64,000 bases of DNA, taken from contig JBITNC010000001.1 in NCBI GenBank assembly GCA_050084985.1, positions 116,808,001 to 116,872,000 of the forward strand. The letters run 5' to 3'. A program made the position numbers and the translations under genes. Origin of the DNA: Nageia nagi. Taxonomy: Eukaryota > Pinophyta. Of this stretch, positions 48,600 to 60,380 are shown piece by piece. Numbering within the stretch: position 1 is the first letter of the stretch; every line of letters begins with the position of its first letter. The notes below the pieces were generated by a model. That model had not been told where the DNA came from, made no database searches, and saw only the letters and a program-made list of their open reading frames with translations.

Positions 48600-50476
48600 T
48601 CTCCTCATTATTTAAGCTATGAAGATAGAAAATTTCTTAGTTTAGGGATTAAATTCATCCCTCAACCTCCTCCTATGATGATCCCTCAAATTTATGATGA
48701 TTTTTGAGCTTTTGTGAGAAAATTTAGATTGAGGTATTTTTTAATGCATACGAATACACATCTTGGTATGGTATTGATACAGATGATCATGTTTCTTCAT
48801 TCTACTCTATAGATGATGCCTTCAAGATAGAACCTATCCCTTTTCAAGGTACTTTTCCTTTTAAAAAACCTAATCCATTCTAGAAACTATAAGAGGTTAA
48901 TGTGCATTTAGAGGAGTTTATTAAGCAGAGTGAAATTATTCTCCATGAAAGGATCAATACCTGCTCCTTTCCTTGCATCTAACTCTTTCTCTCAAGCTCC
49001 TCAAAAGTATGAAAGAACTCAAGAAAGATAAATCTATAATCATTGTTAGAAATTTTATGAGGATCAAAATAAAATTATTGCTAAATCTTAAAAGTAAAAA
49101 AAATAATAATAATAATGCAATACGAGAGGTGAGATATAAAAATAACACTCATTCTAGATAAGGAGTTATAAATTATTGTAATTTCTATTCTAGAATCATC
49201 TCAATAGAGAAAAATATGAATTATTCTTACATATTTATGAGAATAATCAAAAAAGTCTATAAAAAGACAAAATAGATATAAGGATTCCTTTGAAATATTA
49301 TTTACACCACAAAATAAGAATAAATAATTATCCTCTAACCTAAAGAAATGACAATAATCTCACTAAGCTAACCAAGGTGACAAATTCTATGATCATAAAT
49401 CTGCAAACAAAAATATAAGTCTTACTATTTTAAATAGCACATTGTATCTTACCAAAGGTTTAAGACAGTTATCAGACTCCTCCCTTCACACAAAAGTTAA
49501 CCAAAGTACCATGGCCTTTGATATGGAGTAAGATTTTCCATATTACTTGTAAATTTAAATTCTTTTATGAAATAAAAGAGTTTCTTCTGTGCATTCCCGT
49601 TGCCAAAACTCAACCCTATGCTTTTTATTTGTAACTTCCTAAGATTCATAAGCGAGATTTAGTTGGGCATCCTATTTGTTATTATTCTAGTTATTTTTTA
49701 GAGCCTGTTTCAAAAATTCTACATTGCCTTCGTCTACCAATTCTTCTGAAAGAAAAGAACCACCTCTATGATTCTTCTACCCTACTCCGTGAAATTTAAA
49801 ACCTAGAACTTCCATGCTCTTGTCTTCTTTTTACTTTTAATGTGGAGAGATTATATCCAAGCATACCTACTAATGATGGCTTACAAGCTCTGAAAAATCA
49901 CACTCTCTTTGAATATGTTGGAATCCATTATGTATCTGGCTGAACTTGTTTTCACGGACATTATCTTTCTTTCAATGGTAATACCTATAAATAAGTGACG
50001 GGAACGACAATGGGAAGCAACTTTGTGGTTGTATATGCTTGCATCTTTTTATGTTGTCTGGAAAAGCAAGTAATGGATCACCTCAACATCACTAGCGTCT
50101 TCTATTACAAATGCTATATAGATGATGCGTTTGGGATCTGGACTGATTCAGAAGAAAGTTTATTTAAGTTTTTTACTTGCTACCAAAGCTTCTATCCTGA
50201 GATAAAAATCAAATCCCACATTTTTCCTTCTACGGTAAACATTTTAGATGTCACTTTATATAAAGGGATTAATTTTGAAACATCTAGCATTCATTCAGCC
50301 AGATGTTAGCAGAAACCCCTCAATGTTTATCAATATATACCTTGGCACTTTTGACACATCAAAAGAAATCCTTTGTAGTAAATGAAGTACAGAGATTTCT
50401 TCTAAGAGAATCAGATTCTGCAGGCTTTCTCTGTCATAAAGAAAACTTTTACAGATGTCTCAAAGCTCGCGGTTAA
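48600..50476 (+). pseudogene. Penelope-like retroelement RT, copy B
   Basis: Longer than copy A and interrupted on the right by the assembly gap. N-terminal block SLGIKFIPQPPP then RKFRLRYF (48640-48740), typical of Penelope-like proteins upstream of the RT. Then MKELKKDKSIII (49008), LTKGLRQLSDSSLHTKV (about 49450-49500), PKIHKRDLVGHPI (about 49640-49675), EPVSKILHCLRLPILL, LYPSIPTNDG (about 49853), GTTMGSNFVVVYACIFL (50000-50050), the catalytic box YYKCYIDDAFGIW (50109-50147, YIDD intact) and STVNILDVTLY. Broken by several stops, frameshifts and an insertion of 343 bp at 49044-49386. Same strand as copy A; neither shows an endonuclease domain. Confidence 0.75.
49044..49386. mobile_element. 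343-bp insertion within Penelope-like copy B
   Basis: The Penelope-like frame breaks after KDKSIII and resumes 343 bases later at KSANKN. The insertion is flanked by CTATAATCAT (49034-49043) and CTATGATCAT (49387-49396), a likely target duplication of about 10 bp with one change. Copy A has the uninterrupted site near 26148. The insert starts TGTTAGAAATT, has an AAT-repeat at about 49100 and no ORF of note; class unknown. Confidence 0.55.
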
Positions 50477-50576
50477 NNNNNNNNNNNNNNNNNNNNNNNN
50501 NNNNNNNNNNNNNNNNNNNNNNNNNNNNNNNNNNNNNNNNNNNNNNNNNNNNNNNNNNNNNNNNNNNNNNNNNNNN
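50477..50576. other. Assembly gap (100 N)
   Basis: A run of exactly 100 N, the conventional placeholder for a gap of unknown size. It cuts Penelope-like copy B, and sequence on the far side is unrelated. Confidence 0.99.
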
Positions 50577-51059
50577 CTACTTATCACTTTGTGTGATTAT
50601 TTTATTGTTGAGTTTCTAGTTTAGATGCATTAATTTTGTTGAATATGTATGGATCCTTGGAGGGATCTTGGGTATGGAATCCTTCAATTCCATCAATCAT
50701 AGCTCCATGCCATGATACCAATAAACTCCATAATTTAAGCTATCTTTATAATTTCTTCTAATGAATTCTTAATACCAACCTTTAGAACCTTATTAGGAGT
50801 TTTTTCTAACTCTTTAAATTTCTTGGAAGAAGTTAAATTTTTCTTTTTCTTCACTAATCATATCTATTAAAGTTTTTTCAAATGCAATAATACCTTCAGG
50901 AAAAAGTATTATTTTTTAACTATAATATATCTTCTTCTCTAAAAGCCTCAATTATTGACTCTTGGCTTTTTGAACATAATAGTTTGTAGCCAAGAAAGCA
51001 TTAAAATATTCTTCATCATAAAAAACTTACCAAAAATAATCATTATTCAAAATAGAAGG

Positions 51060-53960
51060 TTTGAAAATCAATTGAATACCTTTTATTCTTAGCCAATGAT
51101 GTGTAGGATCAAATCTTCATCCTTTCTGAGATAAGGCATTAGCTTCATTATTCTGATCCTTGAGGATTGAAGTAAAATTAAGAGTACTGAAACTTTCCAA
51201 TAGGTTTCATACTCTATTTCTATATTTTTTGAGATAATGATGTTTTGTTGAGACTTCTTTATCACCTAATTTATAACCAATTTTGAATCACCAAAAATAG
51301 TTAATCATTTTATTTTCAACTTATTTTCTTATTCTAGTCCTAAGTACAAGGCTTCATATTATGTTGCATTATTTGTATAACTCCAAGTCAAATGAAAAGA
51401 ATTTTTTTTGTTTCATCAAAAGGGGATCTCAAAACAACCCCAACATTAGCACCTTTTTTAGAATTAGCTCCATCAAATTACATGTCCATAATTCTTATTT
51501 TCTTAGTTCTTAAAGAGTAAGAGCTAGAATATGTGTGATATCTTAAAAAATTACATAATTCCCATGCCCTTACCCTCAATTTGATTGAATCATAAGTTTA
51601 GAAATATAGAGTCTAATTCCATTTTAACATCATTTGTTAATAAGGTTTTCTCATTAATCATGTTAACTTGGGGAGTTTTTTAGTAAGAAACTCTGCATCA
51701 AACTCATTAATAACATTAAACATTCTATTTTTGAAAAGAATATACATATGAGAATAATCCATAGTTATGTACCCTTTCAATTTGAATGTAAATTTTCTAG
51801 ATAAGTATAACCCAAACATAGGGGAAAAGTCTACAACTATGATATTTGGATGATTGAAATTCTTGGACACTTATGAAGCTTCATTGGAATATCTTTCACT
51901 ACACCAAGGGTTTTGACATTTGTCTCATCCAATTGAAGAATTCTAATGGAGTCTCTAGTGTAAGTAAATCCAATGATATCAAATACTTTCTTAGGCATAA
52001 CTACCATGGTTGTCCTTGAATCTATCATGCAATTATGGAAAATATGTTCTTTCTAATTCAAGGTAATATAAAAAAAGAGAGGCCTTATTTTTACCCATAC
52101 CTGGCAATTTCAAACTACAATTCTAGCTATCATCTCCTTTATTTTGAACCAATAGTGCTACCTTCAATAGGTTAATCTATTTGGGAATACGTAAGGTATC
52201 AAAGAGTGATGCTCTTGATGGTATTTTCTTCAATTCATCCATAATATTGCATGGAATAATATAAAAAAACTCTCTTTTATATATTTTCTTTTATAAGAAT
52301 GAAGTGCTTCTTCTCTCTGGGCCCTTATTATATATGGGAATCTAAACCTTTTAATTGCTTTCTCTCTTTCTTGAATTTTAGGAGAAGCAACAAGTTGAGT
52401 GCTTCATTGTTTTATTAGAACTTATTTTTCTAGCAAAACCTTATCAATGGCCATAGATTCTCTAATAGGCCTCTTTGATGGTAACTTGGATTAAGAAGTA
52501 GATGGTGTTTGAGTGGGATTAACTAGGTGGGATTGTATTTACTTTTGAGGCTGAAATTGTCTAGTTGTAGAACTATTTTTAGCTACTCTATTAAGGGTTC
52601 TAACATAACCATGAGATTAGCTTCTTATTTTGCTTCATCAACATAGTAATCCTTATTAAAACCATCATTAACTATCAACCTTATTTGATTTTGGTAGATA
52701 GGATAAGAATTATGGATATGGTGGTCATTACAAGCACTACACCAATTCTGATTAGGATTAATATATGCCTCAAGAGATATATAAACTCTATCTATCCTGG
52801 GATATCCCTCTATTATGGTTGTTATTGATCTTTAGAAGAAAAATGATACCTCCTCTATTTCCTCCATCATGCCTCCAATCATAATAATCTCCTTCTAAGT
52901 TTCTCTTTATTATGTTATCCTTTTATTAGACAAAGTTCTTACCATATTTCCCAATTCATCAATCTTCATTTGATTGTATTTTCTTGTTGTAGGTTGCTCT
53001 AGAAGTAGGTGTAGGAAGTGCTAATTATAGAAAAGAGTTGGTAAGGAAAGCTTTGGTTATGAAGAGGAAAAGCAAGTTGAGGTTGTAGTATCAAAAGTTA
53101 CAACTAGGGTAACTAAGGAGCATGAGTTATAGGCATATTATGATAAGTTTGAATTGAAGGTTGCATGGAATATGAGGATGCATATGAGAGTAGTACAAAT
53201 ATTCTATTAGAAACTTTCCTATTGAAATGAGTGAAGCTTCAATTTGTAAAGTAGCTTTATAAATGTCTAAAAATTATTATGGTCCAATCATCTAAATTTA
53301 TAGGATAAATCTAGAATAAATTCTTTGAGTTAGAACATTAAATCCATATAAGGATGTGGGCTCATAGAAAGAGGCACTCTAGCCTGAGATTTTGCAAATC
53401 TAAGGTTAAAGTAGGAAGCATTCTCCATAGGATACCTTTGAATAAAATTGAATTGTGATAGTAATGAGTAATGATCACCAACCTTGTTAAATTCAACAAT
53501 GAGGGGTTCTAGAAGTTGAGCTCATATAGTAATAGAAATGGTTAAAAGTGTTTATGTACCATTCCAAAACTTGGTAGGAGAGAGACATGGAAAGCAATAT
53601 GAGAATCACATCCTTCATGGACTATGTTATGTTGTTTTACCATTTTTGCAATATCTTGATAATATTTGTAATCAATCTTTTTGTAACCATCCCAATTCTA
53701 CAAAGCTTTGGTAGCTTGCACTAGAATCTCATGGGGATTTACAACTTGTAGAGCTCTAGAAGCATTCCATTCTAGATAAACAAGAGGTGCAACTAGTTGA
53801 GCCATTTGAATAAGTGGATTGACTATATTCCTTAGTTAAAAGGTGGAATAGAGTTCAATGCAATTGGATTCATAATACAAGTAAGATCTATAAGAGATTT
53901 AGATTTCCTAACTAGAGTTTTCAATAGATATTTAGGAACCTTCAACACTAGAAAATTCTT
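51060..53960 (-). pseudogene. Second Ty3/gypsy remnant (gag, protease, RNase H; RT deleted)
   Basis: Read right to left. A gag-like part (53300-53770) gives HNIVHEGCDSHIAFHVSLLP. A zinc-knuckle-like WCSACNDHHIHNSYP lies at about 52700-52750. The retropepsin begins MIDSRTTMVVMPKKVFDIIG (52028), where family members have DSG, so the catalytic Gly is Arg. Next are VVDFSPMFGLYLSRKFTFKL and GYITMDYSHMYI (51740-51840), typical of the gypsy linker after protease. RNase H-like sequence NNATYYEALYLGLE and LTIFGDSKLVIN follows at about 51260-51400. Only about 200 bases separate linker and RNase H, so RT has been deleted. Many stops. No LTR pair was found; one side is lost near the gap. Confidence 0.6.
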
Positions 53961-53964
53961 TGGC

Positions 53965-55470
53965 TTTCCTAGTTGTGACCATGTTCTCATAATAAAAAAA
54001 ATACTAAAGGAAGTAAAACTTAAAGGAATTTTCTAGGTTAAAACTTTTTTGAGAAAGAATAAGTTTCATCTAAGGGGAGTCACCATCATGATATAATGAT
54101 CATGCATAATTTAGTATAGGGTAGGATATCATCCCATTGGGCATACCAAAAAGAATTATAATATTGTTGACTAAGATGTTGTAATTTGTACACATGCTCA
54201 TGTATCAAATTCATAACTATAATTCTAATGATGTGATTTCTATTGCTAAAAATCTATCTCCAGAGAAGGGCATTTCCTATAGGATCGAACTAGGAATTGC
54301 AAAAGAAAGGATGTAAAAAACAAACTTGTGAGGCTAAAGTAAATTTAAAATTCTAGGTTAGTGGGTGCAACTAAGCAAAAGAAAATATTTGGACCAACAT
54401 AGCATTCGTTATAGCAAAATACAAGCTATTTGAATAGTTTGATTTTGTAGCCACAAAATAATGCATGACACTCCAAGTAATAATAACCTACAAGTGCTTT
54501 GCAGATATGGATTAACTATTGACAATCTCTTATAATCCATGAAGTACAAATAAGCATATAACATAATGATTTAAGAATAATGATAAATATATAATAGTTA
54601 AGAGATCAAGAAGCAAATTATATTCTATTATCATCAATACAAGTATAAAATATGGGTAATATCTACTATATCTTACCCTTATCTTTCAATAGAGGTAATA
54701 TTTATAGTTTTTCCTTTGTAAAATATCTTCTAACTAATTCCTAACAAAACTCTAATAGATAAAATATCTATAACTAACTACTGACATATTTATAATGTAT
54801 CAGATTTGATCTCTGATAAGATTTACAACTTATATTTCAATATACAAATATATGGACCAATCCTTCATATGTGACGACACTCTTTAGCTTGTCTAGAATT
54901 TGAAACTTGAATTTGAAAGTTTGAAAAAATCACCTTCTTGGAATGAAAATATGTTTTATCAAGATTCTGGTATATGTAGAGGTACTTGCATTCAAACGGA
55001 CCCATTGAAATTAAATATAAAAGAAAAATGAAATTATTCTAGTAGACTTCTTCATCCATAGTTTGATTTGGATGGTCAAAACATAGATCTTCAAAATTAA
55101 AATATTCAAGGTGGTTAATGTGACTAATATCTTCCCTAGTACATGATTGAACCACCTATGATAGGATTAGAATTGAATATGATTTTTCTAATGTTTTGAT
55201 GAAAATTGTCTTGTTTGTTTTGTTGGATCTCTGTCAAAATCAAATGTTCTACAAAATATGAGAAAATGGCTAAGTATAAACTATAATTATTTCATCACCA
55301 TTCCAAATGAACTTCATGCAATAAAAAACTATCGAATCTCCACCAAAATTGAACACTATAGGAAATGCTCAAAAATTACTAAGTTCTAGCACTAACTTAT
55401 TTTTTTTTCCCTTTCAAAAAACTATGTGCAACCAATACTATCAAATTTCTACTAAAATCAAACACCATAG
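53965..55470. other. AT-rich DNA, nothing recognised
   Basis: Could be the leader or LTR of the gypsy remnant to the left. No repeat partner was found in the window and no coding block. Confidence 0.4.
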
Positions 55471-55477
55471 AAAATGT

Positions 55478-55836
55478 TTAAAATTGATAAGTATAAATAT
55501 TCCAACAAACAGTAAAATATGTAAATAGAGCATACCCATATAAGACTCTTCTTATATCTCTAAGAATATGTATGGATATACACCAAGCTTTTTTGGTAGA
55601 TGTTGAGATCAAAATTATGAGGATAACTTCATCTAAAACTACCCTAAAGATCATATAATTTGCCAACTCATTCTTGTTGTTATATACCCCCAGTACTTTA
55701 GCTTCTCTTAGGGAAATTTGATTCTCACTCATCATGTGCCAAAGCTTTCATGATTGAAGCTCCTCTTCCATCCTTGGTTCCCAAATACCATAGTTGGAAC
55801 TCTCAAGAATGTGCTTAGGTGCAAAGGAATCTCCCA
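55478..55836 (-). pseudogene. N-terminal gag fragment of second copia element
   Basis: Start codon at 55834-55836 gives MGDSFAPKHILESSNYGIWE, closely related to the gag of the complete copia element. It continues PRMEEELQS, a TGA at the usual Trp before KLW, then NNKNELANYMIFRVVLDEVI and STKKAW. The homology stops after STKKAW, near 55590, so the rest of gag-pol is missing. Confidence 0.75.
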
Positions 55837-56039
55837 TTTTTTAAAAGAAAGGTTAATTGATTAAAGCATAAGAAGCATATGATTTTTTTAACCATAATTA
55901 CAATTGTAAGTAGCATAATTATTCAACCATCATAATAATTTCTCATAACTAACAAACATTTAGCTAACCATAAAGCATTTAACTAAATGTAAAAACAAAT
56001 TATAAGTAATCAACCAAAATAAATAATCTTGTTTAATAT

Positions 56040-56300
56040 TGTTGCAATTGAAAGAAACTTGTACAAATTTGTATAAATTAAAAAAAAAAAAAAATTGATA
56101 AGTTGTAGGTTAGTAGCTTTGTTTGGGTTAGTAATTTGTAGTTAGTAAGTTGTAAGTTAGTGTTAGTAAATTGTAAGTTATGTTAGTGCACTTTGTTTAA
56201 CCTTAAGTAGTTTGAATTTAGTAAGTCCTAATTTGTAATTGTAGTTACCATTTGAGGTTAGTTTTCTAGTAAGTATTAGAAGTTAGTGCACATTTAACAT
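56040..56300. repeat. TTAGTAAGTTGTA repeat tract in the leader of the truncated copia element
   Basis: Irregular repeats of GTAAGTTGTARGTTAGT and similar words. Confidence 0.5.
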
Positions 56301-56814
56301 TTTACTTAACTCAATTTGAGCATTTGTTGATTATTTAACCATAAAAAATAATAACCACACACAACAAGGGGTTAGTAGTTTCCTTAGTTTTTGGGTTAGT
56401 TACATAACAAGGTTCTAGGAGCTTACAACATGCTCAAGGTTAACAAGTCTTAACAACTTATGAGAAGAGCGAGGTTAAACTAACATAAAATTAGCCATGG
56501 AATACTTAGTTCAAGAGAAAGAGCCATTTTCTCAATCATAAAAAGCATTGAAATCCACTATATAACGAGTTTGAAAGTGAAGCATGTAGGTTATGACTTC
56601 ATTCATTTATCTCACAAGGATTCACCACTTTAACATCTTATCTTCATATTCTCTCTTCTTTGCTTTCTTCCAAAGCTTGATCTTCTTCTTCTCAATATTC
56701 TTCATTCTTGCAATAGGGCTTCTTACTTTCCTATGCTTAGAAGACATCATAAAAAAACACTCCTAATGAAGATGTTACCTCACCAAATGGAGTAGGAAGA
56801 TCCTCCAAGGAAGA

Positions 56815-56825
56815 CTATGATACCA
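56815..56825 (-). promoter_or_regulatory. Primer-binding site of the truncated copia element
   Basis: The minus strand reads TGGTATCATAG, two bases after the LTR end, as in the complete element but with one change from the canonical site. Confidence 0.7.
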
Positions 56826-56827
56826 AT

Positions 56828-57304
56828 TGAAAGGAGAAGAACTTCCTCTACCCAAGATCAACCTTGAAGTATCCTCTTATTAATCACAATGAAACTCACA
56901 CTATAACAACACAAATGCAATCACATTCACAAGGTGACACTAGCAAGTATAATGGTTCTTCTCAAGGGGAGAGTACTCCACTTTAACTCAAGATCTTTAC
57001 TTCACAAAGATAATTCTTACAAATCTTACAACCTCTCTATCATCCTATCAACCTACAAAGTATGAGCATAACTTTTCTCTATTCAAGTGTATTTTACAAC
57101 AAGACTAAGCTCTCTATTTATAGGAGAGAATCCCATCTTAAATCATCTTTTTACCCAAGGTTTATATGAGATAAGGATGGTCAAGTTGCACATATTTAAT
57201 TCTCTAAATACTAAAAGGTATTTATAAATACTTTTTAAGTATTTAGATGAATTCAGTGAGTTACATTTTAGATACCAAACAATAATGCATTAGAAATTCT
57301 AATA
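56828..57304 (-). repeat. 5' LTR of the truncated copia element
   Basis: Bounded by TGAAAGG next to the primer site and by AAATTCTAATA. Contains CCTATAAATAGAG (minus strand, near 57113-57125), a good TATA box. No second copy is seen in the window, so the outer edge rests on similarity to the other element's LTR end. Confidence 0.6.
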
Positions 57305-57330
57305 TAAAATACCCATCAACTTGAATTAGG

Positions 57331-57660
57331 TGTATGGATGCACCTACATGGTGTTTGTAAATTAAATGCTGTTATTTTGAATTCCTTGATAGATATGTAT
57401 TTAAAATATAAAAGAATACATAAGGCCTAAGAAGTTTTTGATAAGATGCATGATGCACATACAATTTTATGTTCTGCAATAATTATAGGATACACGCAAA
57501 ATGGATATTTTAAAAAGGGCTCTAAATAATTTTATTGTAGATGCAATTGGCAAGTGTGAAACAACAAGTATGTATTTAGTAAAATACGAAAGAATACAAG
57601 ATAGTAAAATTATTTGATAAGAAGCAGATGTCCAAAATGTGGAGGAATACCTACTGCATT
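57331..57660 (+). pseudogene. PPR repeat gene fragment
   Basis: The plus-strand frame from 57340 reads HGVCKLNAVILNSLIDMYLK, then RIHKA, stop, EVFDKMHDAHTILCSAI, GYTQNGYFKKGSK. This is the standard pentatricopeptide repeat order (HG..., N.L.DMY.K.G....A, VFD.M......W...I.GY.QNG). A second, poorer repeat (MYLVKYERIQDSKII) follows at about 57575-57620. PPR proteins bind organelle RNA. Only about two repeats survive, with stops, so this is a fragment of a host gene or retrocopy. Confidence 0.6.
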
Positions 57661-57664
57661 AATA

Positions 57665-59865
57665 CCTTTATTTGCCTCACCTCCCCTCCCCTCTTCTCTA
57701 ATCCTTACCTTTACTCTCCTAGCAAAACTCAAAAAACTCAAAACTAATTTGAAGTGCGTGCTTGATAACTTTCCAAGTGCTCATCTGAGTTCCCTATAGT
57801 AGAATTATTTTTCTTTGATTTTGAGGGGTAGTTTTTACCCACCTTCCTATGATTTATAGACGCCATTTAAAACAACCCCATAAAAACCTCCACTAAAACC
57901 CACAATGAGATTATCAAAAATCACCCCCTCAAAAAATGCCTCAAATTGTTTATCCTTAAAGCCCATTTTTGATGTGGTAAAAGATTAAGCTAATATCTCT
58001 AAAATAGATTACTCATATACAACCATAGTAAGAAAATAATAAATAAGAAAATGGTCATTATTAAGACCTATACAAAGATAATAAAGAGTTATATCTCAAA
58101 AATGATTTTTTATTAAATATATAAAAAGAAGAGAATTAAAACCATATTTTACTCTCACATGCACATTGAAGAAATAGAAAAGCCTTGATAAATAGACTTT
58201 AAAAGATAAAATAATTATAACTTTTTGTATTATTGTAGGATAGGTTACAACATCAATGAAAGGTATTTTTATTATTCTAATAAAATTCTTACTAAAATAA
58301 AAAGTTTACAATATGATGAGTTTAAAGTATCATTCTATATAAAGACATGAAGAGAAAAATAATCAAACATTCCTATTAAATGAATCTAAACTGTGCAAAT
58401 TATCTTGATTATATGTATTAATGATAAAAATAAGTTGTATAATTAGTTAAATGTATTTTCAATAATCAAACAAAATTCATACCAAATCCTAAAGTTTTTA
58501 GATGAAAAGGATGAAGTTTCATTCTATACAATCATTTGATTTCTTAAAACTATTTTTCAAAAAATTAATATTCTATCTATAGAAGTCCACTCTATTCCTT
58601 CCTAAATAATAATGATCTTGAGATATATCTACCTTTGACAAAGAGTATCATTTAAGATAGATGATGAATCATCACACAAGAATGTTAGTAATTGTGTTGT
58701 AAAATAATTTACAAATATAATATATGCCTTTGATGTAAATAGAACCATAAAGTGTTATAAAACATAGATGGGAAACCCTACTATCTTAGAGCTTTAATTT
58801 CCCATGATTGAAGTAAAATTCATGAATCTTAAAAGTAGTTAACAATCCTTTACAAGTAACTTATATTACGTAGAAGTCTTATCATAAGGCATAAAAAAGA
58901 GCTTCCTCATACTTAATAGTAGTTTGTTTATAGAGCTTGTTTTAAACAAAAATATGAAAGAATTAAAAATACCTAAAAGGTTAAAAATTAGTAAGCCATT
59001 CTTTAAGTGTTACTACAAAATATTCCGCTAATATTATATAATGTTATGAAAGAATGTTTCAAAAAATCCATTTTCACTTACAGTTAAAACATGGCTAATA
59101 TGAGATTCTCTAGCTTTTTGATTCCCCATAACTTCAATTTTATAATAGTTATATAGCATTGGCATAAACACAAAAATAAAATAATGTAGTAAAATAAATA
59201 CAAATGGTTATATCTACAAATAAAAATATATTAATGTTAAATAATCTTATATATATTAAAAAATCGTTATGATGATATACATAATACTTAACTGGATTTA
59301 AAAGGGTTGTTTAGCATGTTATTAGACAATATACATGCTTCACGGATGAAACTTAGATGTTTTTGATTATGAATCAGTTATTTTGAAGTGGTAATATTGA
59401 ATGATAAGCTTATAATTGATCCAAAATGACCTAGCATAACTTTCGGTAATTCTCAATGTTCAAATATACATTATAGATTCTCTAGGCCTATGATATTATA
59501 TGGGAGTCATTTTTATCTTTGGAGAGTGTAACATAAGCATAGGTATTTCAGGTTTATTGTCCTTTAACCGATATTATACAACTTTATTTTTTATTGACCC
59601 TAGTAATTTGCTTTAGATGATAAGATTGTAAACTTGAATGATAATTTATCTCATAATTTCATTTCTTATCTACATGAACACATGATCATGCTTTAAACTG
59701 AATAAAATTTTTGAATTAATTGCACATAGGTAAAATGAACAAAGATCTATAGAGAAAATAATAATTCTGAAGACAAAGAAAGAACTTAAATTATATAAAT
59801 ATAAATTAAATAAGATGTGTAAATTAGATACATTTTAAATAAGCAAACGAAAAATTAAGTGTTTA
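57665..59865. other. AT-rich DNA, nothing recognised
   Basis: Apart from a C/T-rich patch near 57680-57720, no coding blocks, repeat ends or RNA gene are recognised. Confidence 0.5.
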
Positions 59866-59869
59866 GATA

Positions 59870-60380
59870 TTATCCGCGGTGGATGGAGTTATTTTGTAAG
59901 ATGCATTTCCCAGAAACTGCATTTTGAAGCGTCGTTAATGTCTGTCCTCCCAATCAATTCAATTCAATGGAATGGTAGGAAGTCCAGATATCTTTTTGAC
60001 TAACGAAACGCTTGAAGGATTCAATGAGACCTGCCGTGCCCTCCTTTGCCCATCGGACGGGGCGATTCCGAAAGAAATTTCAACTACGAGAGCTGACTGA
60101 GACTGTTGGGTAAGACATATACAAAGGAAATTAGAGTCAGAAGTATAAAGATGACAAAAATTTTACATTTTTTAAAAGTTATTTGACTAATCTATTTTTC
60201 CTTATCCATTTTATTTGACATTAAACTTTACTTATTTATCTTAAAAATTGTACTTCCAAATTAACACGGTCAAATTCTGCTTATGAACACCATCAAATTT
60301 TCGCTTGCTTATATGATCAACCTCATTTGCTTGTTTTGCTCCAGATTTTCTTCTGCTATTGCTGTTTTGATAATGCTATC
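59870..60380 (+). promoter_or_regulatory. 5' flank of the lectin receptor kinase gene
   Basis: At 59870-60115 base composition changes to that of host single-copy DNA (for example CCGCGGTGG, GCGTCGTTAATG, CATCGGACGGGGCGATTCCG), then AT-rich sequence leads to the start codon. It is probably promoter and 5' untranslated region. I cannot place a TATA box with confidence. Confidence 0.4.

Larger units (their letters stand above)
55478..57304 (-). mobile_element. Truncated copia element (5' LTR, leader, gag start)
   Basis: Same strand and layout as the complete copia element: LTR at 56828-57304, primer-binding site at 56815-56825, a leader of about 1 kb, then gag. The LTR is about 477 bp and largely unlike the 525-bp LTR except for both ends (TGAA start and AAATTCTAATA end on the plus strand), so this is a related but different family. 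The downstream half and the 3' LTR are not in the window. Confidence 0.65.

Noticed and set aside
60327-60380. Upstream start for the lectin receptor kinase at 60327
   Set aside because: That codon is TTG; the ATG at 60381 gives a proper signal peptide.
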